Source: an uncultured Eubacteriales bacterium (lineage in GTDB: Bacteria > Bacillota > Clostridia > Oscillospirales > Acutalibacteraceae). From it: DNA of 39,572 bases. Below the pieces are notes generated by a model that did not search any database, was not told the origin of the DNA, and worked only from the letters and a program-made list of their open reading frames with translations. The position numbers were made by a program, and so were the translations under genes. Location of the stretch: positions 1 to 39,572 of the forward strand of contig CAKSYX010000014.1 of NCBI GenBank assembly GCA_934525065.1. The letters run 5' to 3'. Shown piece after piece: positions 31,994 to 39,572 of the stretch. The first letter of the stretch is position 1, and every line of letters starts with the position of its first letter.

Positions 31994-33451
31994 TTACGCC
32001 TCGGTTTTGTTATCTTTGCCGTTTTCATCGCAACTGTTTTCGTTTTCTTCATCTGACTCTTCTTCCGATTCATCTTCGGAAGGTTCAACGTAGTCGTTTG
32101 AATGAGGAATAAGGTGATACGGTGCTTTTTCAAGCGGAGTTTCACGCTTATGTTTTTCAAGCTCAGTGCCGAAGGTCACATCCATAATACGTTCCGTCGC
32201 GTGGCCGTCGCAAGCGGACATAAACTTTTCTCTGAAAGCGTGAACGCGTTCTTTGTCAAACAATTTGTCAATATTTTTGATGTACTCAATAACTTCCGTT
32301 GTGCTTTTGACAATCGGGCCCGGCGCAAGCTCAAAGTAGTCATAATAGAAGCCGCGCCAATCAAAGAACTTGTCAAGATCATGAGCCAGAAAAATCATCG
32401 GTTTTTCAAACAGCGAATACTCAAAAACAAGTGAAGAGTAGTCCGAAATGCAGATATCGCTGACGCAGAGGAGATCTTCGATAGTCATATCATTTGTCAT
32501 ATCGCGGGCAAAGTCCAGACATTCCTCGCGGATTTTAGGTCGCTTTCTAACGAGAGGATGGTGCTTCATCAAAAGAACATATTCATTGCCAAGAACATAC
32601 TTCATAAATTCCGGATTCAGAACGTGCGGAGTTGTTGCCTTTGCAACTCTGCCACGGAACGTCGGTGCATAAAGAATAACCTTTTTGCCCTTTGCTTCCG
32701 GCATGAGCTCATAAAGCGTTTTGTATGCGTTGTCAATGACTTCTTTGTCATAAAAAATATCAGTTCTGCTGCTGCCGAGTGCTTTGACAACGCCGCTTTC
32801 GCGGCTGTAGTTCATTGCTTCTTCATAGGCCCAGATAACCTCCGGACTGCTGACGGTCACGTTCGTGTAGCCGCGATTGAACGGATATTTGTCCATTTCC
32901 TCTCTGGTTGCGCCGAAAATAGCATCGGCTGTGCTGTAACCGAACTTTTTAAATGCTCCGCAGCCGTGCCAAAGCTGAGTAATAACCGTTTCCGGGCGGA
33001 ACTGAACGTGAGAAGTGACGTTTGTTGCCTCATCAAAAAAGACATATTTTGCCGTTGCAATGTCTGCAAGCATAGCCTTGCAGTTTTCTCTGTATTGCTT
33101 GCGTGTTACATAGGTATTGCGCAAGAAGTGGCAGTGAATATCAAAGTCGTAGTTAGTGTAAAGCGTGTCATACATGAGCTTGAAGCTGTTCGTCAGTTTT
33201 GGCAGACGAATCTCGATAAAAACGACCTTGTTTTCGTCAACGGGAGCTTTTGCGGCTTTTCTGTATACGCGCGGATATAAGCATTTAAAAACATAATACT
33301 TGTAAAGAGGGTTTGTTTTTTTTCGAATGAAAGCTTTCAGTTTCCTACGTCTCTTTCCAATGAAAGCTTTTAGCTTTCTACGTTTCTTAACAAAGAAAAG
33401 GTAAATCGAGTAGAAAAAAGTACTTTTTATGAAGTCTTTGAGCTTTGACAT
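31994..33451 (-). CDS. CDP-glycerol glycerophosphotransferase family protein with basic head and acidic tail
   Basis: 485 residues, about 80 longer than its paralogue at 30748. The catalytic motifs match: QLWHGCGAFKKFG, SSPEVIWAYEEAMNYS, GSSRTDIFYD, LYAPTFRGR, MKHHPLV, ICISDYSSLVFEYSLF, FDWRGFYYDYFEL, ACDGHATERI. The extra length comes from an N-terminal duplication of an 11-residue basic unit (KKRRKLKAFIG, KRRRKLKAFIR; 33-bp repeats at 33323-33388) and a C-terminal tail of about 50 residues rich in Glu, Asp and Ser (SEDESEEESDEENE). Head and tail could bind membrane phosphates and each other or a partner. It is first in the minus-strand operon. Confidence 0.9.
   Translation of the reverse strand: MSKLKDFIKSTFFYSIYLFFVKKRRKLKAFIGKRRRKLKAFIRKKTNPLYKYYVFKCLYPRVYRKAAKAPVDENKVVFIEIRLPKLTNSFKLMYDTLYTNYDFDIHCHFLRNTYVTRKQYRENCKAMLADIATAKYVFFDEATNVTSHVQFRPETVITQLWHGCGAFKKFGYSTADAIFGATREEMDKYPFNRGYTNVTVSSPEVIWAYEEAMNYSRESGVVKALGSSRTDIFYDKEVIDNAYKTLYELMPEAKGKKVILYAPTFRGRVAKATTPHVLNPEFMKYVLGNEYVLLMKHHPLVRKRPKIREECLDFARDMTNDMTIEDLLCVSDICISDYSSLVFEYSLFEKPMIFLAHDLDKFFDWRGFYYDYFELAPGPIVKSTTEVIEYIKNIDKLFDKERVHAFREKFMSACDGHATERIMDVTFGTELEKHKRETPLEKAPYHLIPHSNDYVEPSEDESEEESDEENENSCDENGKDNKTEA
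33323..33388. repeat. Two tandem 33-bp units inside the glycerophosphotransferase gene
   Basis: Units 33323-33355 and 33356-33388 share GAAAGCTTT and the following frame, and encode KRRRKLKAFIR and KKRRKLKAFIG. An in-frame duplication that lengthens the basic N-terminus. Confidence 0.75.
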
Positions 33452-33728
33452 ATTGATAACAACCTTTCATATCCGAAACCACAGAAACAGCTTAATAAAA
33501 TCAAATGATTACGGTCATAATTAGAATTTTGTCAATACAATTTTATATGCCTGACATCTTACTCGACAGCAGACAGTAACATGATAATTTTATACATATT
33601 TATTGTTTTGTCAAGTCTTGGAAAGTGTTTTGGAAAAATATGTATGCTGAGTGCAAAATTTCTTGATTTTTAGGACCGGCGGTGATATACTTATCGAGCT
33701 ATATGAGTTGAAAAGGAGATTGTTTAAG

Positions 33729-34490
33729 ATGGCTCACATTGATGTTATTTCCCACAGAGGAGCTAATATTTATGCGCCGCAGAACACCATTCCGGCTTTC
33801 AAAAAGTCGCTTGAGATTGGTGTTGACGGCTTTGAAACCGATATTCACATTACTAAGGACGGCGAGCTTGTTCTTTGTCATAACTACACAATTGACGACA
33901 CTTCCGACGGAAAGGGCAGCATATCGCAAATGACTCTTGCCGAGCTGCGCAAGTATGACTTCGGCGCATATTTCAGCCCGCGTTTTATCGGAACAAGGAT
34001 TCCGACCCTTGATGAGTTTCTGTCTCTTGTTGAAACGGCGGACATTTCTGTTCTTAATATTGAACTTAAAAGCCCGAAGGAAAACGAAACAGCAATCGTC
34101 AGTGAGACGATCCGTCTGGTAAAAGAACACGGACTTTTTGAAAAGCTGATTATTTCCTCATTTGACCCGAAGCTTCTTGTTGAAGCAAAGCAGCTGGATA
34201 AAGCTTGCAAAACCGGCTTTTTGTACAGCGTAAACAGAAAAACCGCGCTTCCCATGCTTCGCCACTCGGTTGAGGTTGCAAAAGAACTCGGTGTAGATGC
34301 TCTGCATCCGCAGAACCTTTTTGTCAACGAAAAGTATGTTTATGAGGCTCATAATGCGGGACTTCGTGTCAACACATGGACCGTAAACCTCGTCCGCGAC
34401 ATTGAAAAAATGATTCGCTGCGGTGTTGACGGAATTATCACCAATTACCCCGATGTTGTCAAGGGCATTATCGAAAAGCATACATACTGA
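33729..34490 (+). CDS. Glycerophosphodiester phosphodiesterase
   Basis: This GDPD hydrolyses glycerophosphodiesters to glycerol-3-phosphate and an alcohol. It carries intact catalytic residues: VISHRGANIYAPQNTIPAF (first His and Arg), the metal-binding pair in GFETDIHIT, and the second His in LVLCHNYTIDDT. The terminal family strand is CGVDGIITNYPDVV. ATG 33729 has AAGGAG (33713-33718) upstream; the longer frame from 33651 lacks a site. It is 253 residues with no signal peptide, so cytoplasmic. It diverges from the glycerophosphotransferase operon, and glycerol-phosphate recycling would make a sensible link. Contrast with the inactive-looking relative at 20654. Confidence 0.93.
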   Translation: MAHIDVISHRGANIYAPQNTIPAFKKSLEIGVDGFETDIHITKDGELVLCHNYTIDDTSDGKGSISQMTLAELRKYDFGAYFSPRFIGTRIPTLDEFLSLVETADISVLNIELKSPKENETAIVSETIRLVKEHGLFEKLIISSFDPKLLVEAKQLDKACKTGFLYSVNRKTALPMLRHSVEVAKELGVDALHPQNLFVNEKYVYEAHNAGLRVNTWTVNLVRDIEKMIRCGVDGIITNYPDVVKGIIEKHTY

Positions 34491-34559
34491 GTGACTATTA
34501 TTGATTTTTCGGCGAGGCTTACATTGAATTAAGCTTCTCGGCTGCCTGCAAAATAAAAT

Positions 34560-34595
34560 AGGCTATATTTCATATGTGAACACGAAATATAGCCT
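34560..34595. terminator. Bidirectional terminator between GDPD and lipase genes
   Basis: Perfect 12-bp stem AGGCTATATTTC/GAAATATAGCCT followed by GTTTTTTT on the plus strand and TATTTTATTTT on the minus strand. Confidence 0.8.
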
Positions 34596-34668
34596 GTTTT
34601 TTTGTCACATTTCAAGCCTCGCTGCAGTCGGTGCTTATTTACCGGACCGAATGCGACTGAATGCGAAA

Positions 34669-35919
34669 TCAAATTTCACAAACTCTGTCGGCAAGCTCGG
34701 TATAGAAAGCAAAATATCCGTCACGTGAGCCGAATTCGCCGGTGTCGGCGGCATTGCAGAAGTCATAATGGTCAACACCCATCAGGGTAGGCATGACATA
34801 CCACACACCGGGTTGAAGTACTCTTTCCTTGTCATAGGTGATATGATCCTCATTGAACGGATAAAGCGCACTTTTCAATGGAACAATGCCATCATTGGCG
34901 CCCCATGACTTGTCGATGTATTTGCCTCCGAGAAATTTTCCAACCGAAGAGGAAATAAGCGGTGAGGTCAAGTAGAACATCTTAAAATTATCATAGTCGT
35001 TGTTCAAAACAGTATAGCCGCATTTAGTGTCTTTCGTGATGCAGGATGTATAGGAAAAGTAATAAGCAGTTCTGACTGTTTTGATCTTTTTATTAAGCTC
35101 TTCAGCCCCCTGAACCGTCATATCGTAGCCGCAGTGATCCTTTGAAAGAGCAATTTTCATGCAGGCAAGCGGGTTAAACTTGGCTTTTTTACCGCTATTC
35201 GGGTCAACGGAAATTCCCCATTGGTCAAGCATAAGATCCGCCTTTGACTTTCCGGAAACCGAGCTCGCGTGAAGATAAAGAATCATCGCTGCGCAGGGAA
35301 GGACGGTGTCAGCCGCATAGTTTGAAACGGTTGAGCCGTTGTGCGGAGACGAAATTGTTGTAACAGAATACACTGCCTTTTCATGACCGCCGGTAAACAG
35401 CTTTGAGCAGTCTGAAGTCTTCTTTTCGCTCTCGTCACCATATGCCAGCAATGAAGCCAAAAGGCGAATCGTTTCACCGCCGAAGGAATGGCCGACAAAG
35501 TTAAGAGGACTTTCAAGATCCCACTCCCTGCCCATAGACGGTCTGCCGCTGTAATCCCTGCCGAAACGGGAATGTCCGTATTTTTTTGAATGTGCCTCGC
35601 CGAAGTCAACGACGGTGCCGGTAAGCTGCGCAAAAAGCTCACAAGCTCTGTCCCAGGCACTGCCATATCCGCTGACAGGCGGATTGTAAACAGTATAACC
35701 GTGCTCCCTCAGGTAAGTAATAACATTATTTTCCGGTTGAGTACCCCAATATGGCTTATTCTCCTCCTGTGGCGACCCGTCACCCCAACCGCTCATTCCG
35801 TGAACGAAAATAAATGGGTAACTGGTTTTTTTGCTTGAGGCGAATGCCGGAACTGCGGCGGTGATAAGCATCAGCAGGCAAAGAACCAGTGAAAAAAGTG
35901 ATTTCATTTTTCTTTTCAT
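34669..35919 (-). CDS. Secreted lipase, family I.5-like
   Basis: An exported alpha/beta hydrolase resembling Bacillus/Geobacillus thermoalkalophilic lipases. It has a signal peptide (MKRKMKSLFSLVLCLLMLIT...FA, cleavage near residue 28). The oxyanion region is YPFIFVHGMSGWGDG, the nucleophile Ser145 lies in VGHSFGGETIRLL, the Asp in WGANDGIVPL and the His in MGVDHYDF. Between them is the insert SRFGRDYSGRPS. The family's zinc-binding region around the WDLESPLN helix appears present. GGAGG (35931-35927) is seven bases before ATG 35919, so I use that rather than the longer frame; 416 residues. It stands alone and may release fatty acids from dietary or microbial lipids. Confidence 0.87.
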   Translation of the reverse strand: MKRKMKSLFSLVLCLLMLITAAVPAFASSKKTSYPFIFVHGMSGWGDGSPQEENKPYWGTQPENNVITYLREHGYTVYNPPVSGYGSAWDRACELFAQLTGTVVDFGEAHSKKYGHSRFGRDYSGRPSMGREWDLESPLNFVGHSFGGETIRLLASLLAYGDESEKKTSDCSKLFTGGHEKAVYSVTTISSPHNGSTVSNYAADTVLPCAAMILYLHASSVSGKSKADLMLDQWGISVDPNSGKKAKFNPLACMKIALSKDHCGYDMTVQGAEELNKKIKTVRTAYYFSYTSCITKDTKCGYTVLNNDYDNFKMFYLTSPLISSSVGKFLGGKYIDKSWGANDGIVPLKSALYPFNEDHITYDKERVLQPGVWYVMPTLMGVDHYDFCNAADTGEFGSRDGYFAFYTELADRVCEI

Positions 35920-35981
35920 GTTGTTTCCTCCGTTTTTCGTAGGCATCTATATGAGCAGACACCTAAAAATATCTCAGTCAT

Positions 35982-36010
35982 ATTCCACTACAAAAGACTT
36001 TTAAAGTCAA
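35982..36010 (-). promoter_or_regulatory. Probable lipase promoter
   Basis: On the minus strand TTGACT (36010-36005), a 17-base spacer and TGGAAT (35987-35982), about 63 bases before the start. The -10 is weak. Confidence 0.5.
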
Positions 36011-36152
36011 TAGGTCACCAAGTTTTCTAATTTTTCTTCATAATATAACAATATGTGTGATACATTATTTTGGAGAGCAAAACAATCTAAGCAACAGGAC
36101 AAAATCAACATAATTATTTGGCTGACAGGCAGCTATATTGTTGCTATTTTAT

Positions 36153-36181
36153 TTGACTATTGTCTGTGACTGTATTATAAT
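36153..36181 (+). promoter_or_regulatory. purA-guaA promoter
   Basis: TTGACT (36153-36158), a 17-base spacer and consensus TATAAT (36176-36181), 70 bases upstream of purA. Confidence 0.85.
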
Positions 36182-36251
36182 TAGATGTAAAAAGCTTTTT
36201 GGGGCGAGAGTCTTAAAGCAAAATTTATTTTATTCCCGGAGGTATATAATT

Positions 36252-37526
36252 ATGGTCAGAGCAATTGTGGGTGCAAACTGGGGCGATGAAGGAAAGGGAA
36301 AGGTTACAGATATGTTTGCCGCTCAGTCCGACATGGTCATTCGTTTTCAGGGCGGTGCCAATGCCGGTCATACTATCATCAACGATTACGGCAAATTTGC
36401 GCTTCATCAGCTTCCCAGCGGCGTATGCTTTCCCCATATCACAAATGTTATTGCAAACGGTGTTGCGCTTGATATTCCGAAGCTCATCAATGAGATTAAG
36501 CACGTTCTTGACGGCGGTGTTCCGGAAATTAACCTCAAGGTCAGCGAAAGATGCCAAATTATGATGCCGTATCACGTTTTGCTTGATACATATGAAGAAG
36601 AAAGACTTGCCGACAGAGCCTTTGGCTCAACAAAGAGCGGAATTGCTCCCTTTTTCTCGGACAAATATGCCAAAGTCGGTTTCCAAATCTGCGAGCTTTT
36701 TGACGAGGAACATCTGAAAGAAAAGCTGACGCAGATTCTTTCAATCAAGAATCTTATGATCAAAGAAATTTATCATAAGCCGGAACTTGATGCTGATGAG
36801 GTTCTTGCTCAGCTTGAACAGTACCGTGATATGATAGCTCCGTATGTTTGCGACACCGGAAAGCTCATTCGTGAAGCCGTTAAGAACGGAAAGAAGATTC
36901 TTCTTGAAGGTCAGCTCGGCTCTCTCAAGGATCCGGATTTCGGAATTTATCCGATGGTAACTTCTTCTTCGACCCTTGCAGGTTACGGTGCTGTCGGTGC
37001 CGGTATTCCTCCGTATGAGATTAAGGACATTACTGTAATTACCAAAGCATATTCAAGTGCAGTTGGCGCGGGTGAGTTTGTAAGCGAAATTTTTGGTGAT
37101 GAGGCTCAAGAGATGCGCATTCACGGCGGAGACGCCGGTGAATTCGGCGCAACAACCGGAAGACCGCGCAGAATGGGTTGGTTTGATTGTGTTGCAACAC
37201 GTTACGGCTGTGCTGTTCAGGGTGCAACCGAAGTTGTTCTGACTGCTCTTGACTGCCTTTCATACCTTGATAAAATCAGCCTATGCGTAGGTTACGAAAT
37301 TGACGGTAAGGTTACAAAGGACTTCCCCGTAACTCCGCTTCTCAAGCGCGCCAAGCCCGTTTTTGTTACACTTGACGGCTGGCATTGCGACATCAGAGGT
37401 ATCCGTGAGTTCTCAAAGCTTCCGAAAGAAGCACGTGAATACATTGAATTTATTGAAAATGAAATCGGTGTAAAGATTTCGTATGTTTCAAACGGCCCAA
37501 AGAGGGAAGAAATAATCAAGAGATAA
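36252..37526 (+). CDS. purA: Adenylosuccinate synthetase
   Basis: PurA joins aspartate to IMP using GTP, the first committed step to AMP. The P-loop-like NWGDEGKGK and GGANAGHTI are at the N-terminus. QLPSGV, AFGSTKSGIAP, EGQLGSLKDPDFGIYPMVTS and GATTGRPRRMGWFD are the expected IMP and aspartate sites, and KPVF..LDGW is near the end. ATG 36252 follows CGGAGG by about ten bases; the upstream frame overlaps the promoter. 424 residues is standard. guaA follows after 18 bases, so both branches from IMP (to AMP and GMP) lie in one operon. Confidence 0.97.
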   Translation: MVRAIVGANWGDEGKGKVTDMFAAQSDMVIRFQGGANAGHTIINDYGKFALHQLPSGVCFPHITNVIANGVALDIPKLINEIKHVLDGGVPEINLKVSERCQIMMPYHVLLDTYEEERLADRAFGSTKSGIAPFFSDKYAKVGFQICELFDEEHLKEKLTQILSIKNLMIKEIYHKPELDADEVLAQLEQYRDMIAPYVCDTGKLIREAVKNGKKILLEGQLGSLKDPDFGIYPMVTSSSTLAGYGAVGAGIPPYEIKDITVITKAYSSAVGAGEFVSEIFGDEAQEMRIHGGDAGEFGATTGRPRRMGWFDCVATRYGCAVQGATEVVLTALDCLSYLDKISLCVGYEIDGKVTKDFPVTPLLKRAKPVFVTLDGWHCDIRGIREFSKLPKEAREYIEFIENEIGVKISYVSNGPKREEIIKR

Positions 37527-37544
37527 AATAACGGGGGTCAATAA

Positions 37545-39080
37545 ATGTCAACTGAAAAAATTCTTGTTCTCGATTTTGGTGGTCAGTATAATCAGCTTAT
37601 TGCTCGCCGTGTCAGAGACGAAAGCGTATATGCCGAAATCCTTCCTTACACTGCACCGCTTGAAAGAATAAAAGAGGGGAACTATAAGGGTATAATTTTC
37701 ACCGGTGGCCCCAACAGTGTATACGATGAAGAATCTCCGCACTGTACGGCGGATATTCTGGAACTCGGTATTCCTATCCTTGGAATATGCTACGGATGTC
37801 AGCTTATAGCATACATGGAAAATGGTGAGGTGGCAACCGCACCGGTAAGTGAGTACGGAAAAATCGAACTCACTGCTGAAAGCGGCAGTCTTCTTTTCAA
37901 AGGAGTCAATCAGAAAAGCACAGTCTGGATGAGCCATACGGATTATATTTCCAAGGCTCCGGAAGGCTACTGTGTTACCGGTACAACGGCTGACTGTCCT
38001 TGTGCGGCGATGGAAAACAGCGAGAAAAAGATTTATGCCGTTCAATTTCATCCGGAGGTTACTCACTGTGAGTTCGGTCAGCAGATTCTTCATAACTTCC
38101 TCTATGAAGTCTGCAAGTGCAAAGGCGATTGGGTCATGGACAGTTTTATTGACACCACGGTTGCCGAATTGAAAAAGCAGATTGGTAACAAGAAAGTTAT
38201 TCTCGGACTTTCCGGCGGCGTTGATTCTGCCGTTACTGCTGCACTTGTTTCAAAAGCTGTCGGAAGACAGCTGACCTGCGTTTTTGTTGACCACGGTCTC
38301 ATGCGTCTCAATGAGGGTGATGAGGTTGAAAACACCTTTGTCAGACTTTTTGATATGAATTTTGTCAGAGTCAACTGTGGTGATGTTTTTCTTGAAAAAC
38401 TCAAAGATGTTACCGATCCGGAGGAAAAGCGTAAGATTATCGGAACGGAGTTTTACAAAGTGTTCTGGGAAGAGATCAAGAAAAACGCTGATGAAGGCTT
38501 CTTTGCTCAAGGTACAATCTATCCTGACTGCATCGAATCCGGAAAGGGCAGTGCTGACACAATAAAAACGCACCACAATAAGGTTAAGATGCCGGACGAT
38601 GTGAAGTTTGAAGGCATTATCGAACCACTCAAGAGCCTTTTCAAAGATGAAGTGCGCAGGGTTGGAGAGATGCTCGGAATACCGAAGGAACTTGTTTGGC
38701 GTCAGCCATTCCCCGGTCCCGGTCTTGGTATAAGGATTATCGGGGCTATTACGAAAGAAAAGATTAGTATCCTACAGCAGGCAGACGCAATTTTCCGCGA
38801 AGAGATGGAAAATTGCGGTTACGCCGACAAACTTTCACAGTATTTTGCTGTAATTACCGATCTCAAAAGCGTCGGTGTAATGGGTGATCACAGAACATAT
38901 GAGAGACTTCTTGTTCTGCGTGCTGTCACAACAGACAATTTCATGACTGCTGATTGGGCGCATATTCCGTATGAACTTCTTGCGAAAGCTTCAAACAGAA
39001 TTACCAACGAAGTCAAAGGAATCAACCGTGTTGCTTATGACATTACGAGTAAGCCACCGGCAACGGTTGAGTGGGAATAA
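37545..39080 (+). CDS. guaA: GMP synthase (glutamine-hydrolysing)
   Basis: GuaA aminates XMP to GMP. The N-terminal glutamine amidotransferase has GGPNSVYDE, the catalytic Cys in GICYGCQL, and His/Glu in QFHPEVTH. The ATP pyrophosphatase domain starts with the PP-loop LSGGVDSAV. The C-terminal dimerisation and XMP-binding domain ends with GINRVAYDITSKPPATVEWE, the conserved terminus of the family, so the gene is complete despite sitting next to a possible mobile element. 511 residues is normal. Ribosome site GGGGGTC is close to the ATG. Confidence 0.97.
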   Translation: MSTEKILVLDFGGQYNQLIARRVRDESVYAEILPYTAPLERIKEGNYKGIIFTGGPNSVYDEESPHCTADILELGIPILGICYGCQLIAYMENGEVATAPVSEYGKIELTAESGSLLFKGVNQKSTVWMSHTDYISKAPEGYCVTGTTADCPCAAMENSEKKIYAVQFHPEVTHCEFGQQILHNFLYEVCKCKGDWVMDSFIDTTVAELKKQIGNKKVILGLSGGVDSAVTAALVSKAVGRQLTCVFVDHGLMRLNEGDEVENTFVRLFDMNFVRVNCGDVFLEKLKDVTDPEEKRKIIGTEFYKVFWEEIKKNADEGFFAQGTIYPDCIESGKGSADTIKTHHNKVKMPDDVKFEGIIEPLKSLFKDEVRRVGEMLGIPKELVWRQPFPGPGLGIRIIGAITKEKISILQQADAIFREEMENCGYADKLSQYFAVITDLKSVGVMGDHRTYERLLVLRAVTTDNFMTADWAHIPYELLAKASNRITNEVKGINRVAYDITSKPPATVEWE

Positions 39081-39139
39081 TTCCCGATGTCATCAGGCAA
39101 ACCCCGTTTTAATCAAAAGTACAAATTTTAATATCACGT

Positions 39140-39178
39140 ATGACCTTGAGGAAACTTTCCTTGAGGTCATTTTTTTTT
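39140..39178 (+). terminator. guaA terminator
   Basis: A 14-bp stem ATGACCTTGAGGAA/TTCCTTGAGGTCAT (two G-T pairs) with a three-base loop, followed by eight Ts, 60 bases after the stop. Confidence 0.85.
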
Positions 39179-39504
39179 AGCCTGAGACACGCGAAAAGCC
39201 TTGTAAATAGCCGTTTTTTGTAGATAAAATCAGAGTTTTATTCACATTATCTGTTAATTGCCGGAAAGTAAACTTTGCCTTTTGCAGGATAACAGGTGGT
39301 GCACGGGAACATAGAGAAAAATTGCAAACTCATTTTTGGGAAAAGGTGCAAATGCTGAAAAACGGCTAAAATAAAGGGGTTACGGACTTTGTGACAAGTA
39401 TGAGTTCCCATTTTGGGAAGCTTCTCAGTTTTTGGGAAATTTTTGGGAAGTTTTTGGGAGATTTTTGGGAACCTTATTTGGAAATATAAGAAAGGCTGAT
39501 ACGT
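39179..39504. other. Repeat-rich spacer, possible transposon end
   Basis: 326 bases without a convincing gene. It contains an 11-bp inverted repeat TAGCCGTTTTT (39208-39218) / AAAAACGGCTA (39358-39368), an inverted repeat TTCCCA-TTT-TGGGAA (39405-39419), isolated TTTTTGGGAA copies and the tandem array described next. TGTGACAAG begins at 39390 and is a candidate element terminus. Confidence 0.5.
39429..39471 (+). repeat. Four-copy 11-bp direct repeat TTTTTGGGAA(n)
   Basis: Copies start at 39429, 39440, 39451 and 39462 with exact 11-base spacing (third copy ends GAG). Extra copies are at 39333-39342 and, one T shorter, at 39411-39419, the latter facing an inverted TTCCCA. One copy per helical turn suggests repeated protein binding on one DNA face. 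Confidence 0.85.
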
Positions 39505-39572
39505 ATGAGAAGGAAGAACTTTAAAGGGAAATGTGTAAAAAGGAATGTCGGAAAAGCAAAGGGAATTTGTTG
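39505..39572 (+). CDS. N-terminus of a possible TnsA-like transposition protein (truncated by window)
   Basis: An ATG preceded by AGAAAGG and an in-frame stop opens 22 codons to the window edge: MRRKNFKGKCVKRNV then GKAKGIC. From memory, proteins opening with 'M.RKNFKGRC.K....KC..VC' occur in clostridial genomes as TnsA-endonuclease-like proteins of Tn7-type elements. The repeat array just upstream fits transposase binding sites at such an end. The visible sequence is too short for a firm family call; it could be any basic small protein. Confidence 0.35.
   Translation, partial: MRRKNFKGKCVKRNVGKAKGIC

Larger units (their letters stand above)
35920..36251. other. Divergent spacer between lipase and purA
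   Basis: 332 bases without a gene. It contains the lipase ribosome site and promoter at its left, an A+T-rich middle with no motif I can name, and the purA promoter with a leader of about 65 bases at its right. No purine riboswitch-like or PurR-box-like element was recognised. Confidence 0.6.

Noticed and set aside
32558..33280. 240-residue open frame on the plus strand
   Set aside because: It lies entirely antisense to the glycerophosphotransferase at 31994-33451, which has all its family motifs. The antisense frame has no ribosome site and an odd Cys/Phe-rich composition.
36182..36251. Purine riboswitch or PurR box before purA
   Set aside because: The leader is about 65 bases and lacks a recognisable purine-aptamer core or PurBox, so nothing beyond the promoter is claimed.
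39429..39471. CRISPR array
   Set aside because: The repeats are 10 bases with one-base gaps, far too short and without spacers; no cas genes are nearby.
39400..39489. Short peptide frame reading through the 11-bp repeats (starts MSSHFGKLLSF)
   Set aside because: It looks amphipathic only because the 11-bp repeat cycles through all frames. The ribosome site is poor and the DNA-level periodicity explains the pattern.

Overview
The window looks like a chromosomal segment of an anaerobic, low-to-mid-GC, spore-forming member of the Clostridia, most likely Oscillospiraceae/Ruminococcaceae from a gut-type habitat. The evidence is spoIVB next to spo0A, a clostridial 2[4Fe-4S] ferredoxin, an oxygen-sensitive class III ribonucleotide reductase with its radical-SAM activase, Gram-positive wall genes (ftsEX with an M23 hydrolase, CDP-glycerol glycerophosphotransferases), and strong AGGAGG-type ribosome sites. 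No rRNA, tRNA or CRISPR was seen.

Layout. 1-84 (-): start of an M16-type peptidase cut by the window edge. 85-725: a long divergent spacer. 726-5164 (+): a PucR/CdaR-type regulator broken by a frameshift, ftsE, ftsX and a coiled-coil M23 murein hydrolase, the usual divisome-hydrolase set. 5281-6432: a CDP-glycerol glycerophosphotransferase. 6557-8736: spoIVB and spo0A; the Spo0A receiver domain has lost its acidic pocket, yet the promoter keeps tandem 0A boxes. 8791-10548 (-): ricT and holB. 10730-13531: BlaI-type repressor with an M56 membrane peptidase. 13723-15902: two-component system. 15951-18563 (-): GH89 alpha-N-acetylglucosaminidase without a signal peptide. 18789-18959: ferredoxin. 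19019-20420 (-): rmlC and rmlD. 20654-24286: an apparent GDPD pseudoenzyme, a class-C beta-lactamase-fold hydrolase and a YhhN membrane protein.

24472-29571: nrdG, then nrdD with a fused C-terminal redoxin under a pair of NrdR-like boxes, a small membrane protein, a thioredoxin-reductase-like flavoprotein lacking the usual NADPH motif, and an unknown protein. 29753-30370: an anchored protein of unknown role. 30422-33451 (-): an ABM-fold protein and two tandem CDP-glycerol glycerophosphotransferases. 33729-34490: an intact GDPD. 34669-35919 (-): a secreted lipase. 36252-39080: purA and guaA. 39179-39572: an array of 11-bp repeats followed by the start of a gene that may open a Tn7-like mobile element.

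Most units are framed by clear promoters (TTGACx, 16-17 bp, TATAAT-like) and intrinsic terminators, so transcription units can be assigned with fair confidence. The points most worth following are the right-edge repeats, the redox supply for the class III reductase, the degenerate Spo0A receiver with intact 0A boxes, and the frameshifted regulator upstream of ftsEX.
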